Source: DATEHQ01 sp035279525
Lineage (GTDB): Bacteria > Chloroflexota > Dormibacteria > Dormibacterales > Dormibacteraceae
Direction: 5' to 3'
Assembly: GCA_035279525.1 (NCBI GenBank)
Contig: DATEHQ010000140.1
Location: 1 to 32,596, forward strand
DNA length: 32,596 nucleotides
Part shown: in pieces, positions 14,762-22,405 of the stretch
How the letters are laid out: the number at the start of each line of letters is the position of its first letter
Position numbering within the stretch: position 1 is the first letter of the stretch
Notes under the pieces: generated by a model
Database searches by the model: none
What the model was told of the DNA's origin: nothing
The model's input: only the letters and a program-made list of their open reading frames with translations
Program-made: the position numbers and the translations under genes

Positions 14762-16231
14762 ATGAGGGCGGTAAGGGGGGACGACCCGGAACGGGAGGAT
14801 GACGCGCGGCATCCGGGAGGTCCGATCCAGGACCCGCTCCTGAAGGCGATCCCGGCAGGCCCGGACACCGAGCCGGCGCCGGACGAGCTTTACAAGGGCG
14901 ACTACACGTCGAGCCCGGACGCCGGGACCGGTGCGCCGGCCGCGGGGCGACCGAGCTTCGACGAGGCTCGACGGCGCGGTCCCATCGGCTGGCTGCACCT
15001 GCTCGGCCCCGGGCTCATCACGGGCGCAAGCGACGACGACCCGAGCGGCATCGGCACCTACTCCCAGGTCGGCAGTCAGTTCGGATACGGCGTCCTGTGG
15101 ACGGCGCTCTTCACGTTTCCGCTCATGACCGCTGTCCAGGAGCTCTGCGCCCGGATCGCTCTCCACACCGGGGTCGGACTGGGCACGTCGCTGCGGCGCA
15201 AGTTCCCAATCTTCCTCGTTGCGCCGTGCGTGGTGGCCCTGTTCATCGCTAACACGATCAACGCCGGGGCCGACCTTGGTGCGGTCGCCGCCGGGGGATC
15301 GCTCCTTACTCGCGGCCTCGTGCGCGAGCTCTGGCTGCTGGTGCCGGTGGCCCTTCTCGTCATCGGGCTCCAGCTGTTTGCGACGTACGCGATGATCTTC
15401 AAGATCTTCAAGTGGCTGACCCTGGCCCTCTTCGCCTACGTGGCCACGGGCCTTCTGGTGCACCCCGATTTGCGCCAGGTGATTCTCTCGAGCCTGATAC
15501 CCCGCATCGAGCTGAACAGGGACTTCATCGCGGCGCTGGTCGCGATCCTCGGCACGACTATCTCGCCCTACCTGTTTTTCTGGCAGGCCTCGAGTGAGGT
15601 TGCCGAGATGCGCGCTGCGGGCAAGGTCACCGAGGCGTCGCGCCGGAGGGTGAAGGTCTCGGAGCTCCAAGCCGCCCGCGCGGACATAGTCACCGGAATG
15701 TTCTTCTCGAACGTGGTCATGTACTTCATCATCCTCACGTCGGCAGCCGTCCTCCACGCACACGGAAAGACTGGCGTGCAGACCGCCGACCAGGCGGCGC
15801 AGGCGCTGGCGCCACTCGCCGGCCAGTGGGCGTTCGTGCTCTTCGCGGCGGGCATGATCGGCACGGGGCTGCTGGCGATTCCAATCCTCACCGGGTCCGC
15901 CGCATACGCGGTCAAGGAGTTCCTCGGCCTCGAGGGCGAGCTCTCGGACCGGCCGCGATACCGCCCGACCTTCTATCTGATCATGGCTGCGTCGACGGTC
16001 GCCGGGATTGCGATCAACCTGGTGGGCATCGATCCCATTCGCGCCCTCTTCATCACGGCGATCATCAACGGAGTCGTGGCGCCGCCGCTGATGGTCCTGA
16101 TCGTCCTGCTCGGGTCGGACCGCGCGGTGATGGGGGAGCGGACGAGCGGCCCGATCAGCAAGGCGCTCACATGGTCCGCGACCGCTGTCATGAGCGTCGC
16201 CGCGATCGCTCTCCTCATCACCTTGCTCTGA
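14762..16231 (+). CDS. NRAMP (SLC11)-like divalent metal transporter
   Basis: The 489-aa protein begins with a hydrophilic extension of about 70 residues rich in Pro, Asp and Gly, then about eleven membrane helices. In helix 1 it has GPGLITGASDDDPSGIGTYSQVG, where DPSG (93-96) stands in for the DPGN of metal-selective NRAMPs. In helix 6 it has GTTISPYLFFWQ, with SPY (268-270) where NRAMPs have MPH. The Met that favours Mn, Fe and other soft metals is therefore missing. Characterised SLC11 relatives lacking it transport Mg2+, so Mg2+ or Mn2+ uptake is a guess. The start at ATG 14762 is the first in frame outside the PAP2 gene; no clear promoter or Shine-Dalgarno site is seen. Confidence 0.85.
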   Translation: MRAVRGDDPEREDDARHPGGPIQDPLLKAIPAGPDTEPAPDELYKGDYTSSPDAGTGAPAAGRPSFDEARRRGPIGWLHLLGPGLITGASDDDPSGIGTYSQVGSQFGYGVLWTALFTFPLMTAVQELCARIALHTGVGLGTSLRRKFPIFLVAPCVVALFIANTINAGADLGAVAAGGSLLTRGLVRELWLLVPVALLVIGLQLFATYAMIFKIFKWLTLALFAYVATGLLVHPDLRQVILSSLIPRIELNRDFIAALVAILGTTISPYLFFWQASSEVAEMRAAGKVTEASRRRVKVSELQAARADIVTGMFFSNVVMYFIILTSAAVLHAHGKTGVQTADQAAQALAPLAGQWAFVLFAAGMIGTGLLAIPILTGSAAYAVKEFLGLEGELSDRPRYRPTFYLIMAASTVAGIAINLVGIDPIRALFITAIINGVVAPPLMVLIVLLGSDRAVMGERTSGPISKALTWSATAVMSVAAIALLITLL

Positions 16232-16325
16232 CGCGGCCGGCCCGCGTGCCCAGGCAACCCCGCGATTGGTCGGTGTGCGCGTAACGCTCTCACGCGGGGC
16301 GTTGACCTATCGAGTGAGTGGTCCC

Positions 16326-16727
16326 GTGAACGGGGCGGAGGGCGTGCGCCCAAAGGTTGGGTCGGGTGAGCTCGCCGCCGAAGTCGTGCAGGACGCGCAG
16401 CGCCTGGTCAACCTGGAGATCGCGCTCGCCAAGCAGGAGTTGAAAGACCTCGCGACGGCCAACGCGATAGCCGCGGGCATGGTTGGAGCGGGAGGGCTGC
16501 TCGTGATGCTCGCGCTTCTCGTCGCGGTGCCATCGCTGATCGTGGCCCTGGTGCCCGATCACTGGATCGCGGCGGCGGCCTGGGTGGGCGCGTACCTGGT
16601 CGTCGGTCTCCTGCTCGTGCTCGCCGGCAGGGCCAGGTTCCAGTTCAAGCTCCCGCCCAAGACCATCGCCAGCCTGAAGGAGAACAAGGAATGGGCGCTT
16701 CGACAGATCAAATCGACCGTCAGATAA
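16326..16727 (+). CDS. phage-holin-X-like (PF07332-type) membrane protein
   Basis: The protein of about 133 aa opens with an amphipathic helix, SGELAAEVVQDAQRLVNLEIALAKQELKD, then two hydrophobic helices (AAGMVGAGGLLVMLALLVAVPSLIVALV and AAAWVGAYLVVGLLLVLAG) and a basic tail. This is the pattern of the actinobacterial holin-X superfamily, common in non-phage chromosomes and often next to DUF3618 genes, as here. The function is unknown; membrane or envelope stress is a frequent suggestion. I start at GTG 16326; GTG 16317 or 16266 would extend it. Its end overlaps the next gene by 37 nt. No phage genes are nearby. Confidence 0.8.
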   Translation: MNGAEGVRPKVGSGELAAEVVQDAQRLVNLEIALAKQELKDLATANAIAAGMVGAGGLLVMLALLVAVPSLIVALVPDHWIAAAAWVGAYLVVGLLLVLAGRARFQFKLPPKTIASLKENKEWALRQIKSTVR

Positions 16728-17179
16728 GAGAGACCCGACAGCGGATGGACGAGAACCTGGGCGTCCTGGAAGCGCGCGCGACGTCGAACGCCGTCCGCTA
16801 TGGGCGGATCGTCGCCGTGGTCGCCGGCGCGGCAGCAGTGGGCGCCGCGGCGTTCCTGATCTACCGACGCGTGAGGAGACCATCCCTGAAGGGCCGGTTG
16901 AAAGAGGTGTCGCCCGACGGCCTGCGCCAACTCGCCGACGAGCTCGCGTCCCGAATGAAGAGGATGAAGAACCTGAAGCGGGCGATGCCGTCGGTGACCG
17001 TGACCGTCAACGACAAGGCGGCCGCCGAGCCGGGTGCGTTCGAGAGCATCATCCGCAAGGTCGCTCCGGCCGTGGTCGGGACCGCCTCGACGGCCCTGAT
17101 CGAGAAGGTCACGGGCGGGGGTTCGAGTGACGAGGTGGATCAGCGGGGCGCGCGGCACGCGACTCCGGCGTTCGATTGA
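16691..17179 (+). CDS. DUF3618-like protein with one membrane helix
   Basis: The 162-aa protein starts MGASTDQIDRQIRETRQRMDENLGVLEAR, the DUF3618 helix, then a single hydrophobic segment (about residues 39-60, VAVVAGAAAVGAAAFLIYRR). A basic, mostly helical region follows, with a hydrophobic stretch near AVVGTASTALIEKV. It is probably a membrane-anchored partner of the holin-X protein upstream. Its start lies within that gene (37-nt overlap) and its stop overlaps the YihY start. The role is unknown. Confidence 0.78.
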   Translation: MGASTDQIDRQIRETRQRMDENLGVLEARATSNAVRYGRIVAVVAGAAAVGAAAFLIYRRVRRPSLKGRLKEVSPDGLRQLADELASRMKRMKNLKRAMPSVTVTVNDKAAAEPGAFESIIRKVAPAVVGTASTALIEKVTGGGSSDEVDQRGARHATPAFD

Positions 17180-18204
17180 TCCGAGCGATGCGCCGGCGGA
17201 TCGAGCGATTCGTCGAGCGCGTCCAGCAGACGACCCCGGTGCGGGTCCTCAACGCCTTCGGCGAGAGCCAGGCGAGCAATTTCGCGCTGGCCCTTGCGTT
17301 CGCCGGGTTCATGGCGATGTTTCCCATGATCCTGGGCGGGCTTTCGCTCGTCGGCCTCGCGATCCGCGACCCGGGCGCCGAAGCGCACGCCCAACTGCTC
17401 GTGCTTCAGCTTTTTCCCGGCAGCGCGCAGCCCGAGCTTCAGGGTGCGCTGCACGGCGTCAAGCAGTCGGCGGGCTGGCTGGGGCTGGTCTCGATAGGCG
17501 GCCTGGTCTGGAGCGCGAGCAGCATCTTCGGAACGATGGAGTTCGCTCTGACCGAGATCTTCGGCACCAAGCAGCGCGACCTGGTCCGCCAGAAGCTGAT
17601 GGGCTTCGTGATGATGGCGCTGCTCGTCGTGGCGATCGTCGTGACCGTCGGCATCAACACGCTGGCAAGCTTCGTGCACGTCGGATGGGTGGCGTGGCTG
17701 GTCGGATTCGTGGCGGGCGCGATCGTGATGGTGGCGCTGCTGGTGTTGCTGTATCGCTTCGTCCCCAACCGGACGTTCGCCCTGAGAGAGGTGCTCCCCG
17801 GCGCCGTGCTCGCCGGAATCCTCGTCGAGGCCCTCTCCCTGGTGTTTCCGCTGTACGCGCGCTTCGCGGGCCACTTCAACACGTACGGCGCCCAGTTCGG
17901 CCTGTTCTTCCTGCTCGCGACCTGGTTCTATCTCCTCAGCCAGCTGCTGCTCCTGGGTGCGGTCTACAACCGTTACCGCATGGGGGAGCCCGCGCACCGC
18001 GGCCTCATCGCAAGCCCACTGGGCGACGCGCGCCAGGCCAAACGGCCGGTCGAGGCGATCAAGGAAAAGCAGGAGACCCCTGAAACGCCGGCCCCGCCCC
18101 GCCGGCGGCCGCGCTCCATCTTTCAGCGCGTCGCCCTTCCGGCGGCGGTCGCGCTGGCGGTCGCGGGCGGCCTTTTGCGCCGGCGACGGCGCCGGGTCGC
18201 CTAG
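17176..18204 (+). CDS. YihY/BrkB-family (UPF0761) membrane protein
   Basis: The 342-aa integral membrane protein has the family features: NFALALAFAGFMAMFPMILGG in the first helix region, WSASSIFGTMEFALTEIFG, VPNRTFALREVLPGAVLAGIL, and ARFAGHFNTYGAQFGLFFLLATWFYLLSQLLLLGAVYN. About six helices are seen. The name BrkB comes from an RNase-BN misassignment; the real function is unknown, perhaps export. A C-terminal tail of about 60 residues, rich in Pro and Arg and with another hydrophobic stretch, is extra. TTG 17176 overlaps the preceding stop; ATG 17188 is an equally good start. It is the third gene of the holin-X/DUF3618 operon. Confidence 0.88.
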   Translation: MIRAMRRRIERFVERVQQTTPVRVLNAFGESQASNFALALAFAGFMAMFPMILGGLSLVGLAIRDPGAEAHAQLLVLQLFPGSAQPELQGALHGVKQSAGWLGLVSIGGLVWSASSIFGTMEFALTEIFGTKQRDLVRQKLMGFVMMALLVVAIVVTVGINTLASFVHVGWVAWLVGFVAGAIVMVALLVLLYRFVPNRTFALREVLPGAVLAGILVEALSLVFPLYARFAGHFNTYGAQFGLFFLLATWFYLLSQLLLLGAVYNRYRMGEPAHRGLIASPLGDARQAKRPVEAIKEKQETPETPAPPRRRPRSIFQRVALPAAVALAVAGGLLRRRRRRVA

Positions 18205-18327
18205 CTCGAATCGAACTCGCACGCCGGGCCTCAGTACACGACTCGGGCCTGGGCGTTCCTTCTAGCGAGAGGACCTAGCGGCGTGCCGTGAGGGTCGTCG
18301 ACTGATGCGAAAGGAGGTTCGTGCGTT

Positions 18328-18672
18328 TTGGGAACTCTGTTGTTCATCCTGTTGATCGTGCTGGTGCTCGCCGTGCTCCTCGGAGCAGGTGGGTACAGCG
18401 TTCGGCGTTACTGGAGCCCGGCGGGTTCTGAGGTCGTCGAAACGGGTGGCACCACGGGCGCAGGCGCAGGGGCCGGGATCGCTGCCGCGATCCTCGCGTT
18501 CCTGGTGTTGATTCTTCTGTTCTTCGGCTTCACGCAGTGGAACTGGTTCGGCACTCGGAGCGTCGCGCCGGTGCAAAACCCGACCGTCACGTCCCCGATG
18601 CCGACCGCCAACGGAGGCGGTGGTGGCGGTGGAGGCGCTTCACCGAGCGCCCAGGCATCACCTTCGAAGTAG
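18328..18672 (+). CDS. small two-helix membrane protein, Gly/Ser-rich tail
   Basis: The 114-aa protein has hydrophobic helices at about residues 4-22 and 47-67, a Gly/Ala-rich link, and a polar tail containing eight Gly in a row then Ser/Ala/Pro repeats. The tail looks disordered and may reach into the wall. TTG 18328 lies about 10 nt after AAAGGAGGTT (18311-18320), a strong Shine-Dalgarno site. No family is recognised. It is separated from the YihY gene by 123 bp, in which I see no clear promoter, and is followed by a terminator. Confidence 0.7.
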   Translation: MGTLLFILLIVLVLAVLLGAGGYSVRRYWSPAGSEVVETGGTTGAGAGAGIAAAILAFLVLILLFFGFTQWNWFGTRSVAPVQNPTVTSPMPTANGGGGGGGGASPSAQASPSK

Positions 18673-18706
18673 TCAGACAGTCTCCCCCTGACCCTCCTCA
18701 AGGAGC

Positions 18707-18739
18707 AGAGGGCCGAGCCTCCGCGGGCCGGCCCTCTTT
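18707..18739 (+). terminator. intrinsic terminator after the two-helix membrane protein
   Basis: AGAGGGCC (18707-18714) pairs with GGCCCTCT (18730-18737), with further pairing inside the loop, followed by TT. The T-tract is short, but the stem is strong. Confidence 0.65.
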
Positions 18740-18844
18740 GCTGTCGGCCTCCGGAGCCGCGCTCGGTATCGCGTCAGGCCCGAACGTTTTTCCATTGAGG
18801 GCCGAATGCGGTCCGGACGCAAAAAAATTTGAGAGGAGGTTCGC

Positions 18845-19246
18845 ATGGCCACGACACGACAGAAAGCCGCCGCGCGGCGCAACGTCAAGAAGGCAACCTC
18901 GGCGAGCAGCCGGCGCGCGCACGGGGCCAGGACGCCGACGCGTTCGTCAGGCCTGAGCACTCGGCAGAAAAACCGAATGCAGGCCGGCACGTTCGCCTTC
19001 CCAAAGGAGCGCAAAGAGCCGCTGAACGACGCGCGCCACGTGCGCAACGCGATCGCGCGCTTCGACCAGGTCGAGGGAGTTTCGGACGCGGAGCGTGACG
19101 CGGCCTGGCGCCGGATCAGGGCCGCCGCGCGCAAGTACGGCGTCGAGGTTTCAGCCAGGGGTTGGCGCTCATTGATGAAGGGCGGCAAGACCGGGCGGCG
19201 CCCGTCGACGGCCTCGAGGCGCAAGACCACGTCGCGATCGCGCTGA
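18845..19246 (+). CDS. small basic DUF6582-like protein
   Basis: The 133-aa protein has a very basic first 45 residues (RQKAAARRNVKKATSASSRRA) and tail (TASRRKTTSRSR). The centre, FAFPKERKEPLNDARHVRNAIARFDQV then AAWRRIRAAARKYGVEV, matches the DUF6582 pattern, a helical domain of unknown function often found in phage and environmental genomes. The basic ends could bind DNA or RNA; that is inference from charge. A strong GAGGAGGTT site lies 7 nt before ATG, preceded by an A7 tract. It appears to be monocistronic, with terminators on both sides. Confidence 0.72.
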   Translation: MATTRQKAAARRNVKKATSASSRRAHGARTPTRSSGLSTRQKNRMQAGTFAFPKERKEPLNDARHVRNAIARFDQVEGVSDAERDAAWRRIRAAARKYGVEVSARGWRSLMKGGKTGRRPSTASRRKTTSRSR

Positions 19247-19290
19247 GGCGCCACAGGCCCGGGTAGGGGCCCCTCAGGCAGGCGTTTTTT
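19242..19290 (+). terminator. intrinsic terminator after the DUF6582-like gene
   Basis: A GC-rich hairpin begins at the stop codon: CTGAGG (19243-19248) pairs with CCTCAG, with a GGCCC/GGGCC inner stem. An outer GCC/GGC pairing is then followed by six T residues (19285-19290). Confidence 0.7.
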
Positions 19291-19348
19291 CAGTAGTCAG
19301 AGATGCGCGGCTGGCCGCACGGCCAGCTCGAAAGGAGGTAAATCAAGA

Positions 19349-19516
19349 GTGGTTGCGTTGATCGTTCTGATCCTGCTGCTGCTGCTCCTCGGAGGGGGCG
19401 GTCTGCTGGCACCAGCGCTTCACATCCTCTGGATTCTGCTCGTCATCGGGCTGATCCTGTGGGTGCTCGGCTTCTTCGTCCGCGCCGCGGAGGGCAGTCG
19501 CTGGTATTACTGGTAA
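19349..19516 (+). CDS. 55-aa hydrophobic membrane protein
   Basis: GTG 19349 to TAA 19516 encodes a short protein that is almost wholly hydrophobic: a Leu-rich helix (VALIVLILLLLLLGGGG), then ALHILWILLVIGLILWVLGFFVR, ending EGSRWYYW. It matches the small 'hydrophobic protein' (Lmo0937/DUF5670-like) type widespread in Gram-positive bacteria, often stress-inducible; the exact role is unknown. AAAGGAGGT (19331-19339) is a strong ribosome binding site. A 7-bp hairpin (19310-19316 with 19321-19327) lies just before it. The gene is short and easily missed. Confidence 0.8.
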   Translation: MVALIVLILLLLLLGGGGLLAPALHILWILLVIGLILWVLGFFVRAAEGSRWYYW

Positions 19517-19538
19517 GACCCGAGAACCAGGTCCAGGA

Positions 19539-19574
19539 GGGCGCCCGTCACCGGCGGGCGTCCTTTCCTTTTCG
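19539..19574 (+). terminator. intrinsic terminator after the hydrophobic protein
   Basis: GGGCGCCCG (19539-19547) pairs with CGGGCGTCC (19555-19563, one G-U), followed by TTTCCTTTTC. It is the clearest intrinsic terminator of this region. Confidence 0.8.
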
Positions 19575-19597
19575 TTCACAACCCTTTACGACTTGCA

Positions 19598-19614
19598 GTA
19601 GGAAGGTCTCCTAC
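19598..19614 (+). repeat. perfect 6-bp inverted repeat upstream of the Cys-rich protein
   Basis: GTAGGA (19598-19603) and TCCTAC (19609-19614) flank a 5-nt spacer, 86 bp before the ATG at 19700. It could be an operator or a 5' UTR hairpin. No regulator is known. Confidence 0.45.
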
Positions 19615-19699
19615 AGCGGTACGGTGACGAAAGCCGAGGCGCGTGAACAATTGCCGTAAGGCTTTCGAGCTGGTTTCGGGGAAAGAGGAAGGAAGGGCG

Positions 19700-19945
19700 A
19701 TGGCCGTCGTGCAGCTTCCTGTCGGTGGCTTCGGTGGGAGCGGATCCGAGCGCGGCGCCCTGCGGGCTGGGGTGGCAGGGCCGCGCCCGGGTCGGTCACA
19801 GCTGCGGCTCATGGAGGGCCGCTCGCGCCTCTCGTCTTCCTACTGTTCGACATGCGCGTCGCCCATCGAGCTCGGTGCGGTGACGCGAGGCCGGGAAGCC
19901 TACTGCAGCATCGAATGCTCGCTGGGAGGCGACCGCCCGGCATAG
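19700..19945 (+). CDS. small Cys-rich zinc-ribbon-like protein
   Basis: The 81-aa protein has a Gly-rich N-terminus (LPVGGFGGSGSERG). Its C-terminal part has YCSTCASPIELGAVTRGREAYCSIEC, a CxxC-x16-CxxxC arrangement that looks like a small zinc knuckle or ribbon of the kind found in short uncharacterised actinobacterial proteins. ATG 19700 follows GGAAGGG at a usual distance; an upstream ATG in frame at 19643 would add 19 residues. The function is unknown. It is the last plus-strand gene before the minus-strand kinase; the 93 bp between them hold no terminator that I can see. Confidence 0.55.
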   Translation: MAVVQLPVGGFGGSGSERGALRAGVAGPRPGRSQLRLMEGRSRLSSSYCSTCASPIELGAVTRGREAYCSIECSLGGDRPA

Positions 19946-20038
19946 TTCTGCGCCGTGGGCACATCGCCGGACGTCGCGCTCAAGGGCTCGAGCTGCCGAG
20001 GCCGGTGGCGAACGACCCGGCCGCATGGGAGGAGCTGA

Positions 20039-21064
20039 TCAGCGCGCGGTAAGCCGGCCGTGGGTCAAGGTGGTCCGCAGCCTCTCGTGCGCCGCGGCGG
20101 GGGCACGAGCTTCGTCCAGCCCGATCAACGCCGCGCCCAGCACAGGAGGCGCCTCGAGGCGGCGGATGACGGCGTCTGGCGCCAGCGCGGTGATGCCGGC
20201 GCGGATCCTCTCGTGCAGGCGGACGTCACCGGCGCGCAGCACACCGCCACCCAGCACGATGTGCACGTCAAGCGTCGACAGCCGCAGGCGGCGGATGACC
20301 GCGTTGACAGTGACGACGATCTCGTCGCCCATCTCGTCGATCATCGCGCGAGCCACCTCGTCGCCCCTGGCGGCAGCCTTGAACACGCTGGGGGCGAGCT
20401 CGCTGAGACGGTCGGGGTCGAGGCGGCCCACGTAGACCGCCTCCATCACCGACGTCGGGCGGGTCATCTTGAAGTGAGCCGGGACCAGGCGCTCGAGCAA
20501 CGTGCGCCGGCCGCGCCCGTCGCGCGCGCGGATCGCGGCGCCGAGGGCCGTGCGGCCCAGCCAACCGCCCCCATGGGCGCGGTCACCCGACAGCTCGCCG
20601 AAGGAGGGAAAGCGGACGGACTTGCCGTCCGGGCCGACCCCCGCGCAGTTCATGCCCGTGCCGCAGACCACGGCCACGCCCCACTTGCGGTCGGTCCCGG
20701 CTCGGAGGACTGCGAACGTGTCGTTGCGCACGATCGTCCTCTTCGCCCAGCGGAGCCCTTCGAGCTCCGCCGCGATCCGCCGGTCGTCGATCGCGATGTC
20801 CGCCCCCGCGACGCAGTAGACGCCGATGTCGGCGATCGCGCCGTTGCCGTCCAGGCCGGCTCGTGTGGCGACCAGGCGGACCGCTCTCATGAGCGCCTCG
20901 CGCGAACCGTTGTGGTCCAACCCGAAGTGATAGCTGCCCGGGCGCCGGGCGGCGGCAAGCACCCTGCCTGCGGCGTCGATCAGCGCGACGTCGCCTTTCG
21001 ATGCGCCGCCGTCGACGGCCAGCACGCGCGCCCGATCAGGAAACTTCCTTAACAATTCCCGCAT
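20039..21064 (-). CDS. BadF/BadG-type ATPase, probable N-acetylglucosamine or sugar kinase
   Basis: The 341-aa cytoplasmic kinase has an ASKHA fold: phosphate-1 loop VLAVDGGASKGDVALID (residues 14-30), ADIGVYCVAGAD, TIVRNDTFAVLRAG, phosphate-2 VAVVCGTGMNCAGVG, GELSGDRAHGGGWLG and adenosine motif VHIVLGGGVLRAG. This arrangement fits the BadF/BcrA group that includes GlcNAc kinase (NAGK). With a GH4 phospho-glycosidase divergent from it, it may phosphorylate an imported amino sugar or disaccharide. ATG 21064 is the outermost start. GTG 21025 is a credible alternative, because the first 13 codons are AT-richer and overlap a likely operator. Confidence 0.82.
   Translation of the reverse strand: MRELLRKFPDRARVLAVDGGASKGDVALIDAAGRVLAAARRPGSYHFGLDHNGSREALMRAVRLVATRAGLDGNGAIADIGVYCVAGADIAIDDRRIAAELEGLRWAKRTIVRNDTFAVLRAGTDRKWGVAVVCGTGMNCAGVGPDGKSVRFPSFGELSGDRAHGGGWLGRTALGAAIRARDGRGRRTLLERLVPAHFKMTRPTSVMEAVYVGRLDPDRLSELAPSVFKAAARGDEVARAMIDEMGDEIVVTVNAVIRRLRLSTLDVHIVLGGGVLRAGDVRLHERIRAGITALAPDAVIRRLEAPPVLGAALIGLDEARAPAAAHERLRTTLTHGRLTAR
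21038..21056. promoter_or_regulatory. candidate ROK-repressor operator, site 1
   Basis: AGGAA-AC-TTCCT (21038-21049) is an inverted repeat continuing as TAACAA. It overlaps the -35 box (TTAACA) of the GH4 gene and the kinase start region. A near-copy is found next to the ROK gene at 22406-22424. Confidence 0.5.
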
Positions 21065-21079
21065 ATTCTCGCGTAGGAT
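21049..21079 (+). promoter_or_regulatory. promoter of the GH4 gene
   Basis: TTAACA (21049-21054), a 19-bp spacer and TAGGAT (21074-21079). The -10 box ends 8 nt before GTG 21088, so the mRNA is probably leaderless. The spacer is slightly long. Confidence 0.5.
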
Positions 21080-21087
21080 GCGCCGTT

Positions 21088-22368
21088 GTGGGCGTGAAGA
21101 TCGCCGTGGTCGGCGGTGGAAGCACCTATACCCCGGAGCTCATCGAGGGGTTTCACGTTCGCCGGGACATGCTGCCGGTCGACGAGCTCGTCCTCCTCGA
21201 CATCGATCCAGGGCGGCTCGAGGTCGTCGGCGGCCTGTCGCGGCGGATCCTCGAGAAGCACCACTGGCCGGGGCGGTTGGTGCTCACGGCCGACCGCGAC
21301 CATGCCCTCGACGGCGCCGCCTACGTGATCGTGCAGCTGCGCGTCGGGGGACAGGCCGCGCGGCTGACCGACGAGACGCTGCCGCTGGAGTTCGGCTGCA
21401 TCGGCCAGGAGACGACCGGCCCCGGTGGCTTCGCGAAGGCGCTGCGCACGGTGCCGGTGGTGCTCGAGATCGCCGAGGAGACGGCGCGACGCGGCGCGAA
21501 GGATGCATGGGTGATCGACTTCACGAACCCCGTCGGCATCGTCATGCAGGCGCTGCTCGATGAAGGTCATCGGGCGATCGGCCTCTGCAACTCGGCCATG
21601 GGTTTTCAGCGGCGGTTCGCGCAGATGCTGGAGGTCGGCGCGGACCATGTGCTCCTCGACCACGTCGGCCTCAACCACCTGACCTGGGAGAGGGCCGTCT
21701 ACGTCGACGGCACCGACCGGCTCCCGGAATTGATCGCGAAATGCGCTGATGAGATCGCGCGCGACATCGGAATGCCGGCCGCCCTCATCCACCTCATGAA
21801 CGCGGTGCCGTCGTACTACCTCCGCTACTACTACATGAGCGACGAGGTGCTTCGCGAGCAGCTGTCCGGCGCCCGGAAGTCGCGAGCGCAGGAGGTGATG
21901 GAGATTGAGCAGAAGCTGCTCGAGATGTACCGCGACCCGGCCCTCGCGGAAAAGCCCGCCCTGCTCGAACGCCGCGGCGGTGCCTACTACAGCGAAGCCG
22001 CAGCGCAGCTCATCGCGTCGCTCCACTCCGACCGCGGCGACTTCCAGGTGGTCGACATCCGAAACGACGGCGCTCTCCCGGACCTCGCCGCGGACGCCGT
22101 GGTCGAGATCCCGGCACGCATCGGCTCCAACGGTGCGACCGCGGAGAGGCTCGATCCGCTCGCGCCCGAGATGCGGGGATTGGTCGAGCAGGTGAAGGCC
22201 TACGAGCGGCTGACAGTCCGCGCCGCCGTCCACGGCGATCGGGCCGCCGCGCTGAAGGCGCTGATGGCCAATCCCCTCGTCGGGCGCTACAACGTCGCGG
22301 CCGGCCTGCTCGACACCCTTCTGGAAGCCAACCGCGGGCACCTGCCGCGCTTCTTCGGGCACCGGTGA
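21088..22368 (+). CDS. GH4 family 6-phospho-beta-glucosidase-like hydrolase
   Basis: The 426-aa enzyme has the GH4 NAD-binding loop VKIAVVGGGSTYTPEL, the substrate-phosphate segment FTNPVGIVMQALL, metal ligands Cys167 (GLCNSAMG) and His197 (VGLNHLTW), and a Tyr-rich segment GAYYSEAA. GH4 enzymes hydrolyse phosphorylated disaccharides by an NAD- and Mn-dependent redox mechanism. The closest branch by motif is 6-phospho-beta-glucosidase (LicH, CelF). GTG 21088 is fixed by the family start and the -10 box. The partner kinase is divergent, the ROK repressor and ABC importer follow. Whether it prefers cellobiose, chitobiose or another phosphate is not visible. Confidence 0.92.
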   Translation: MGVKIAVVGGGSTYTPELIEGFHVRRDMLPVDELVLLDIDPGRLEVVGGLSRRILEKHHWPGRLVLTADRDHALDGAAYVIVQLRVGGQAARLTDETLPLEFGCIGQETTGPGGFAKALRTVPVVLEIAEETARRGAKDAWVIDFTNPVGIVMQALLDEGHRAIGLCNSAMGFQRRFAQMLEVGADHVLLDHVGLNHLTWERAVYVDGTDRLPELIAKCADEIARDIGMPAALIHLMNAVPSYYLRYYYMSDEVLREQLSGARKSRAQEVMEIEQKLLEMYRDPALAEKPALLERRGGAYYSEAAAQLIASLHSDRGDFQVVDIRNDGALPDLAADAVVEIPARIGSNGATAERLDPLAPEMRGLVEQVKAYERLTVRAAVHGDRAAALKALMANPLVGRYNVAAGLLDTLLEANRGHLPRFFGHR

Positions 22369-22405
22369 GGCGCTCCTTGACGGACTTCGCCGCGGCGGTT
22401 AAGGT

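Noticed and set aside
14387..15763. 458-codon minus-strand ORF
   Set aside because: It lies opposite the NRAMP-like and PAP2 genes, is charge-rich and has no domain motif.
16326..16727. Prophage remnant suggested by the holin-X name
   Set aside because: No other phage gene, integrase or att-like repeat is present. This family is common in non-phage chromosomal loci.
18611..18650. Gly-coding GGN repeat as a possible satellite
   Set aside because: It is a short codon-level repeat inside the tail of a coding sequence, without exact unit periodicity.
19852..20052. 66-codon ORF ending in GLELPRPVANDPAAWEELISAR
   Set aside because: The end looks protein-like, but its start overlaps the Cys-rich gene, no ribosome binding site is present and its 3' end enters the kinase gene.
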